Assembly: GCA_035235625.1 (NCBI GenBank)
Contig: CP141145.1
Span: 3,720,001-3,784,000, forward strand
Length of the DNA: 64,000 bases
Direction: 5' to 3'
Source of the DNA: Saururus chinensis
Lineage: Eukaryota; Streptophyta; Magnoliopsida; Piperales; Saururaceae
The position numbers were made by a program, and so were the translations under genes. Below the pieces are notes generated by a model. The model had not been told where the DNA came from. It saw only the letters and a program-made list of their open reading frames with translations, and ran no database searches. Of this stretch, positions 58,321 through 64,000 are shown one piece after another (the first letter of the stretch is position 1; every line of letters starts with the position of its first letter).

Positions 58321-59210
58321 CTTGAGAGAGAGAGAAGATTGAGAGAGGAGAGGATGTGAGAGAGAGAGCAAGTAGAGAGAAGAGAGAGGGTAGCGAGAGT
58401 CAAGAGAGTGAAGAGAGAGAAGAGAGAGAGGGTAGAGAGAGAGGAGAAAGAGAGGAAGGGTAGAGAGAGGAGAGAGAGTGAAGAGAGAGAAAGTGGAGAG
58501 AGGTAGAAAGGGAAGAAAAAATGTTTAAAAAAATAAGGCTATTAGCGATACTCAGTAGTGCGTCGCTAATAGTACATTAAGTGATGACGCTTATTCTTAA
58601 GTGTCACCACTGATAATATTATTAGTGACGCTCACTATGGAGCCTTGTTAAAAGCCATATTTTTTTTAAAAAAAATTGAACTATTAGCAACGCTCAGCAG
58701 CGAGCATCGCTAACAGTGTAAGTATTTGCGACATTGAATCTTCAACATTGCTAATATTGATGCTATTAGTGACGCTCGCTGTTGTGTCTCTAGTAGCTCA
58801 ATTTTTTTAAAAAAAATATGTCTATCAGCAATGCTTGGTACTGAGCGTCGCTCATAGTATTATTATTGGTGACACTTAAGAATAAGTGTCTCCACTTAAT
58901 GTACTATTACCGACGCTCACTATAGAGCATCGCTAATAGCCTTATTCTTTTAAAAGACTTTTTTCTTCCATCTCTCCTTTCCTCTCTCTTCCCTCCCTCT
59001 GTATTCGCTGTCTCTCTCCTCTTTCCTCCCTCTCTCTCTGCACACTCTCTTCCCTCTCTCCTCTTTCTCACTCTCCCCCTCTCTCTATTCAATCTCTCTC
59101 CTCTTTCCTATTTCCTCTTTCTCCTCTTTTCTCACTCTCCCCTCTCTCTTCACTCTCTCTCCCTCTATGCACTCTCACTCTCCCCTCTTTCCTCTCATTT
59201 CTCTCTCCAC

Positions 59211-59253
<43 letters not shown>

Positions 59254-59260
59254 ATTTTGT
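58321..59260. repeat. Large palindrome with GA/CT-rich outer arms
   Basis: Outer arms are GA-rich (58321-58515) and CT-rich (58960-59255). Middle arms start AATAAGGCTATTAGCGA (58532) and mirror TCGCTAATAGCCTTATT (58930-58946). Inner arms ATTGAACTATTAGCAACGCTC near 58675 mirror GACGCTCGCTGTTGTGTC...CTCAAT near 58773-58803. The arms agree at roughly 80-85% by eye. GCGACGCT/AGCGTCGC motifs recur as in CACTA-type subterminal repeats. It could fold into a ~450 bp stem and is likely a foldback element or the ends of a collapsed CACTA-like element. Confidence 0.8.
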
Positions 59261-59680
59261 ATTTTTTGCAACATGCACAATTGTCACTAATGTGTTACTT
59301 ATTGCGACACTTATAGCATAGTGTCATTATAAATTGAATTTACAACACTTAAGAAGCATCACAAATTTAAATGAAACGGAAGCGAAAGGACCCTCTTTTC
59401 TTCCCACGTTTAGCCGGGAAATTTTTTTGTCCGGCCACCTTTAATCCCCCACCACCCCCTTTGTCCATACACCACCCTCTCCCATTCCTCAGTGTGCCGG
59501 AATCTGGCCCTAGCCTGATTCTGGCTCCCCCTCCTCCCCGGTCACTCCCTCCTTCCCTCACTCCTGTTGGGGGATTTCGGTTGGTTCCCTATGCACAAGA
59601 CAAGAGAAGAGATATGATAATCCCTTCTTTGCAAGAGATAGAGAAGAAACCTTTTTTTTTATGTGGATGACCCTCTCTTG
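59261..59680. other. Transition sequence, unrecognised proline-rich frame
   Basis: It contains a plus-strand open frame at 59371-59670 with a Pro-rich middle (FNPPPPPLSIHHPLPF). No domain, homologue or promoter can be assigned. It may be UTR of the neighbouring retroelement. Confidence 0.3.
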
Positions 59681-59689
59681 GCCAATTGC

Positions 59690-61083
59690 TACTACTCTTT
59701 AAAAATTTGGAATATAGTAGTAGTAATCAACCAATTTTCAAACACTTCGATTAAATGGCAAAAAATAAAGACAAATTAGAAGTAGAGAAAGGAGAAGAAT
59801 ATTAAAATTATCAAAAGATGATTACAAGTATTAAAAAGAAAGAACACAACGAAAATGAAGAAGATCACATATAAGAACTCATCATTTGTATGTCTTCTTA
59901 TCTTTGAACTTGAGAATCCTCTTTCCTTTGCTTTGTGCAACTTCTCCTACTTCAAGCTCCTTGCAAACTCCTTGAGATTGAATCCTTGGAATTGAAAGGA
60001 TGCATTGAGAAAAAGACCTTTGAAGGACTTGGTGGATGAACTTTCTTCTTGGAGTCTTCTTCTCTTCTTGGTGGAGTGTTTTCCTATGGAGAGCTTTAAA
60101 GTTTGTGAAGGCTTCTTAGACTTGACTGCCAAAAAGCCCCTCTCTATGAGAAGAAGGGGGCATTTATAATGTTGGAGTTGTGTCATGGGGTAAAGTAGTG
60201 GGAGAAGGTAGTGAGTTAGTGGGGTAGTTTGTGGGAAGTGGGGAGTGAGTTAGTGAATTAGTGGGGTAGTGGGGAAGACCATTTGCATGTGGTAGTGGTT
60301 TGACTTGGTCTTTGCCCTACTCTTCCATTTCATTCATCCATTCATTTTTTTTTTAACGTGAGTTACCACTCAAAGAAGTTTTGACTTAGTCTTCTCAAAT
60401 ATTTCATTCTTTAAAAAGTGTAGGGGCCCACTATTTATGGGGACTTAATTAATTTTCCTTCCTTGGTTTATCTAGTTCACCATGTATTTTATTTTATTTT
60501 GTAATTATTTTCTTTTGTCTTTTCTGAATTACATAACTAGCCTTTTGGAGGTAGGTCTTAAAATCATCTTTTAGACTTTAGGATTTATTTTAAAGTTTTT
60601 TTTTGTATGAGACTTATATGGGGTCTTTTATTTTAATTTGGCTAATTTGATATGAGACCCATGTGGGTTCCATCTAGTCTTTTAATTTTTTTGATTTGAT
60701 GACTAATTTGATGTGGGACCCATGTGGGTCTGACTTAACCTCTTGTGATTAAATTTAATGGCTAATTTGATGTGGGACCCGTGGGGTCTCACTTAGCCTT
60801 TTGTAACTTTTGATTTGATGACTAATTTGATGTGGGACCCATGTGGGGTCTCACTTAGCCTCTTGAAACTTTTGATTTGATAGCTAATTTGATGTGGGAC
60901 CCGTGGGGTCTCACTTAGCCTTTGTAACTTTTGATTTGATGACTAATTTGATGTGGGACCCATGTGGGGTCTCACTTAGCCCTTTATTATTTTGATTTGA
61001 TGTGAAACCTGTAGGGGTTTACTTAATAAAAATTCGATATAATTTTTTTCTTATTTCTACATGTGTAGAATATGACAATTTCT

Positions 61084-61120
<37 letters not shown>

Positions 61121-61237
61121 TTTGACTTAGTCAGGAAAGACTTTGTCCACTTTGGAGCTAGTCAAGCTCCAAAATTGTGGACTAAGTTTTTTTTTTACTT
61201 CTTTTTTCTCTTTTTTTTTTTATAAAAAAATGTCAAC
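59690..61237 (-). repeat. Probable LTR of a Ty3/gypsy or related element
   Basis: On the minus strand it starts TGTTGACATTTTTTTATAAA at 61237. A TATAAATGCCCCC promoter box lies near 60158-60170, followed by leader-like sequence. It contains a long tandem repeat array (60642-61022) and a CT run (61082-61112). The 3' end is not fixed and no target duplication is seen. Confidence 0.4.
60642..61022. repeat. ~60-bp tandem repeat with GTGGGACCC palindromes
   Basis: Six to seven units of GACTAATTTGATGTGGGACC followed by CATGTGGGGTCTCACTTAGC. Units alternate between a GACTAAT and a GCTAAT start, suggesting a two-unit higher-order repeat of ~125 bp. Confidence 0.88.
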
Positions 61238-61319
61238 AAATAGCCCCTCTGAGGGGTAACAGTGGAGCATTTTTATAAGTGCAACTGTTACACCTCGGAA
61301 AAGAGTATAATTAGAGAGT

Positions 61320-61613
61320 ATGCCTGGCCTTCCATTGAATTCTCGAAATGAGGTACCTACAGCTCAAACTGCTCCATATGGTACTCATCTATATTTTGAC
61401 GGAGTTTCTGAAGTTGTAATAGATAGGGCCGTAGAAAGCATAATGAGAGCTCGTAGAGGTGCTGTTGTAGAGCATTCAAGAGATGTACGACTCCCCAGCT
61501 TTATTCTTGCTCAAGGATATCTTTTTTGTGTTGAAGATCTAGAATGTGGCCGTATTATTTTTCTTGATGATGTAAAAGAAGAATTGATGAGAGAAGGAAT
61601 TCTTCCTTCATAA
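61320..61613 (+). CDS. Unrecognised 97-codon ORF
   Basis: An intact frame from ATG to TAA with ordinary amino-acid composition: GTHLYFDGVSEVVIDRAVES, a basic patch MRARRG, then SRDVRLPSFILAQGYLFCVE and an acidic C-terminus DDVKEELMREGILPS. No signal peptide or membrane segment. I do not recognise the family. A Leu/Ile/Val-rich middle and many charged residues suggest a small folded protein. Codon use is AT-rich. No obvious plant promoter is visible; a TGTTACACCTCGGAAA phrase 30 bases upstream resembles an LTR start. It could be a small host gene, an exon of a decayed gene or a captured piece. Its intactness in a decayed region makes it worth attention. Confidence 0.5.
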   Translation: MPGLPLNSRNEVPTAQTAPYGTHLYFDGVSEVVIDRAVESIMRARRGAVVEHSRDVRLPSFILAQGYLFCVEDLECGRIIFLDDVKEELMREGILPS

Positions 61614-62300
61614 ATTTCTTCATGATCATCCTCTCTCTCTTTTTTTTTTTTTGTTGCTATTAGAGTAATAACCTTGAGAAGGGAACATTGTAACTGGTGG
61701 GAGAAATTTCATCACAAATTTATTTATTTTTATATCTTGCACTATCCAAATTTTAGAGTTTGATAAGTGAGCAGAGGTCTTATGCTATCTCGACTATTAT
61801 GAAAATTTAGTGGTTTGTACTCTCATCGAGAGTTTGAACTGGTCCCACGTTATAATTGTCCAAACTTCTCATACCTCATTATTAGACTCTCTCATTGAGA
61901 GTTTGAACTGGTCCCACGTTATAATTGTCCAAACTTCTCATACCTCATTATTAGACTCTCACTCTCTCATTGGACATACCATGTTATTGAGATTCATTGG
62001 GAGTTTGAATTGGTCCACCGTCATAAGTATCCAAACTTAACGGAATTAGACCTTTATCCCGTATCTTAACAAACAAATTCCAAAACCCAGATTATCTGAC
62101 AGTCTCTAAGAATAGTAAGTGATAAGAGTTATAACTTGCAACAAATTTACAACAACCTATCTGAATACGATTCCTAATCTTCCTCGACATCACCAGTTCT
62201 AATATAAAAATCCCTGCAACACACAACATAATTTTTTCGTTTCTATGGATTGATTGCAGGGTGAGTAGCTCTTCTTCTTCCAAAGTTTCTTTTTTTGTTT
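61614..62300. other. Intergenic DNA with a ~67-bp duplication
   Basis: A CT-rich run at 61632-61652. Then GAGTTTGAACTGGTCCCACG and the following bases are repeated at 61830-61896 and 61897-61961, with a weaker third copy at 61991-62040. The remainder shows no gene. Confidence 0.7.
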
Positions 62301-62449
62301 TTGTTTTGTTTTTATCTGCTTGTGGCCGAGGTGTCGCTTTGCCGTGATGAGGTACTTAGATGACCGGCGGCCGGGAGGGAGAGGCCATGGCGTGTCTTAA
62401 CCGTACTGTTCCTGCGATGGCCAAAGATCAAAAAAGAAAAAGTTTTCTT

Positions 62450-62820
62450 TGTGAGATTGACAGCGTAAGGCGGTGGTGATCTGATGGCCCGAGGGAGAGG
62501 AAGATCGAGCGGCCGATCTGGCCGTGGGGGGCCCGGGCCGGAGGCTGTCCATGATCCAGGGCTCGAGGTCCATGAGGACGGGGTGGGGAATGAACCGGCC
62601 GCCGCTGTTGCAGGTTGGAAGTACCCTGGTAGCGCTTGATTGGGTCGGTGCCGTGATCGATGCAGACCACCTCCCAGAACATCATCCCGATCTGGTTGCC
62701 GCACCGCCCGCCCTGATCCAGCAATTTCTGGAGGAAGATGAGGCGGTGGTGATCTGATGGCCCGCGGGAGAGGAAGATTGAGCGGCCGATCTGGCCGTGG
62801 GGGGCCCAGGCTAGAGAGAT
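62450..62820 (-). pseudogene. TUBB-like fragment: Beta-tubulin exon-1 pseudogene with a duplicated segment
   Basis: On the minus strand [17 protein letters not shown] and [15 protein letters not shown] (62610-62715) match the beta-tubulin N-terminus (QGGQCGNQIG..FWEVVCDEHG). A frame change follows, and a second frame reads [18 protein letters not shown] (62555-62608), matching GRFVPRAVLMDLEPGTMDS; about a dozen residues between them are missing. The next segment, matching RTGPYGQIFRPDNF of tubulin, occurs twice: at 62470-62540 in place, and again at 62748-62815 upstream of the tubulin start. The initiator peptide MREIL (tubulin autoregulation) is not seen. The fragment is dead; rearrangement and not simple decay is indicated. 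Confidence 0.82.
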
Positions 62821-63230
62821 GGTGGCGATCTGGTGAGAGAGGCGGCAGAGAGATGGAAAAGACGTGTTGATTTGTAGGACGGATTGGGGAGGACTGATGG
62901 ATTGAAAACAGTGAGGGAAGAAAGTGGGAAAGGTGGTGGAAATCCAGCAGTAAGGCAGGGAAAAGGGGCTAAATTTGCAGTGTCGATCGGAGGGGAATGG
63001 TAGCGGTCGGCGGTGAGTGGTGTGGGTTGATGAAAGAAGAAGGGGATGGCGGAGATCGGAGGGAGATCGAGACTGAGGGCGGCAGGCGGTCGGTGGTGGT
63101 CCAGACGGAGGAGAGGAGAGCATCGGTGAAGAAAAGGGAGAGAGAAGCTTTGGGCGGCGGAGACTGAAAGCAGAGAGAAATAGTGGTCTGGCCAGAAGAA
63201 GAGTTTAAGAAAATCAACAGTCATAATTAA
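62821..63230 (-). other. GC-rich flank of the tubulin pseudogene
   Basis: Purine-rich on the plus strand, with overlapping minus-strand frames rich in Ser, Pro and Leu. The composition resembles a plant 5' UTR/promoter region on the minus strand. No domain is recognised. Confidence 0.4.
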
Positions 63231-63239
63231 AAATGAACA

Positions 63240-63900
63240 AATGGGCTCCTACTCTAATACAGCTCTCTGCGATCATTTATTCGGCGCCGATCTATTTGTT
63301 GTTTTTTTTTTATTAATGATTACAGCTCTCTGTGTTGATTTATTCAACGCCGATCTGTTTGTTGTTGTTCTTTTTTTTTTTAATATGGCATTTGTCGGTT
63401 TAATCAGCGTCAATCTGTTTGTGTTTGTTGTTCATTTTTCTTTTGTGATTACGGCTATATGCATTGATCTATTTTTTTTTCTTCTAATCTTTATGTTTTT
63501 GTTTTTTTTATTTTGTTTTTTTTAATACGGCTCTCTGCGTCGATTTATTCATTGCCGATCCGTTGGTTTGTGTTATTTGATCCGATTCAAGAGAAAAAAA
63601 ATACTCAGCCTATCTTAATTTGAGTTTGAGTTTGGTTCAATTTTTTTTTTAATACGGCTCTTAGCACCATCTTAACTTGGTGTTTGATCCAGCTCAAGAA
63701 AAGACCAACTTGGCTTAACTTGGGACATACCGGTTCTTAACATTAATTTTGGTATTCAACTCATCTTAATTTGAGTTTAAGCTTGGTTCAATTTCTTTGA
63801 ATACGGCTCTCAGCACCATGTTAACTTGGTGTTTGATCCAGCTCAAGAAAGGACCAGCTTGACTTAACTTGAGGCACTTTAGTTTTGGCACTCAGCGCCC
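63240..63900. repeat. Degenerate tandem repeats with TACGGCTCT motif
   Basis: Units start with TACRGCTCTCTGCGTYGATT and contain GCCGATCTGTTTG (near 63257, 63321, 63390, 63450, 63525). A second unit type, TACGGCTCTYAGCACCATSTTAACTTGGTG..., occurs at 63652 and 63805, about 153 bp apart. Poly-T runs separate them. Confidence 0.75.
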
Positions 63901-64000
63901 TCCCCTTTTTTTTAAAAAATAATATACTTTTTGTATATATTATTATTTTTTTAAAAAAAAAAAAATTTGATTTTGACAAGAATTTTACTTGTTCTTTCTT
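63901..64000. other. AT-rich terminal stretch
   Basis: Long A and T runs, with no feature seen. Confidence 0.5.

Noticed and set aside
59371-59670. 99-codon Pro-rich frame as a gene
   Set aside because: Low-complexity composition, no homologous motif and no promoter; kept only as unassigned sequence.
1-64000. tRNA, rRNA, snRNA or microRNA genes
   Set aside because: No cloverleaf with A and B boxes, rRNA stretch or conserved small-RNA box was recognised by eye; the tRNA-like sequences seen are primer sites of LTR elements.

Overview
The window looks like heterochromatic DNA from a flowering plant, most likely a dicot. It is AT-rich and gene-poor, and at least 80% of it consists of LTR retrotransposons, solo LTRs and decayed DNA elements stacked inside each other. 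No intact, recognisable single-copy host gene is present. The plant assignment rests on the element families (Ty3/gypsy chromoviruses with chromodomains, an Athila/Tat-type element with a tRNA-Asp-like primer site, a LARD-like element) and on plant-type captured gene fragments (mitochondrial Hsp70, a pentatricopeptide repeat, RuvB-like 2, importin beta).

Layout. 1-4002 is a decayed minus-strand chromovirus. 4003-13743 is a ~2.2 kb LTR split by a young Athila/Tat-like element (5099-12593, TSD GATAC) that codes only for Gag and protease. From about 13744 to 57000 runs a decayed plus-strand DUF1985/PMD-Ulp1 type gene, probably transposon-borne, cut into five pieces by later insertions. These are (a) a Reina-like chromovirus at 14423-32990 (TSD ATGGG), which holds a 13 kb minus-strand Tekay-like element at 15591-28637 (TSD GGGAT), which in turn holds a 3.8 kb plus-strand LTR element at 21096-24874; (b) a plus-strand long LTR at 34235-49697 (TSD CCCTC), itself carrying a probable Tat/Ogre-type solo LTR, a hAT-like element (37962-39897) and a complete LARD-like element (40920-48713, TSD GTATG); (c) a Tekay-like solo LTR at 49887-52943; (d) a solo LTR of the LARD family at 53321-55406. 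From 57 to 64 kb lie a ~930 bp palindrome with GA/CT arms, a probable LTR, tandem repeats, an unrecognised 97-codon ORF, and a beta-tubulin pseudogene made of duplicated pieces.

The most notable object is the innermost element at 21096-24874. It keeps LTRs, a primer site, the start of gag and a polypurine tract. Its body has been replaced by intron-less pieces of at least four unrelated plant genes: RuvB-like 2, a PPR protein, mitochondrial Hsp70 and importin beta. The last three lie in one uninterrupted 738-codon frame. This is a multi-gene-transducing, non-autonomous LTR retrotransposon. The second is the LARD-like element, whose non-coding interior carries six related modules (44285-45104), each able to fold into a long hairpin, plus a duplicated ~220 bp block.

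All coding here belongs to mobile elements or is decayed. The retroelements are treated as fossils, and only their extents, parts and rough state are given. LTR divergences are by-eye counts over aligned stretches, not computed values.
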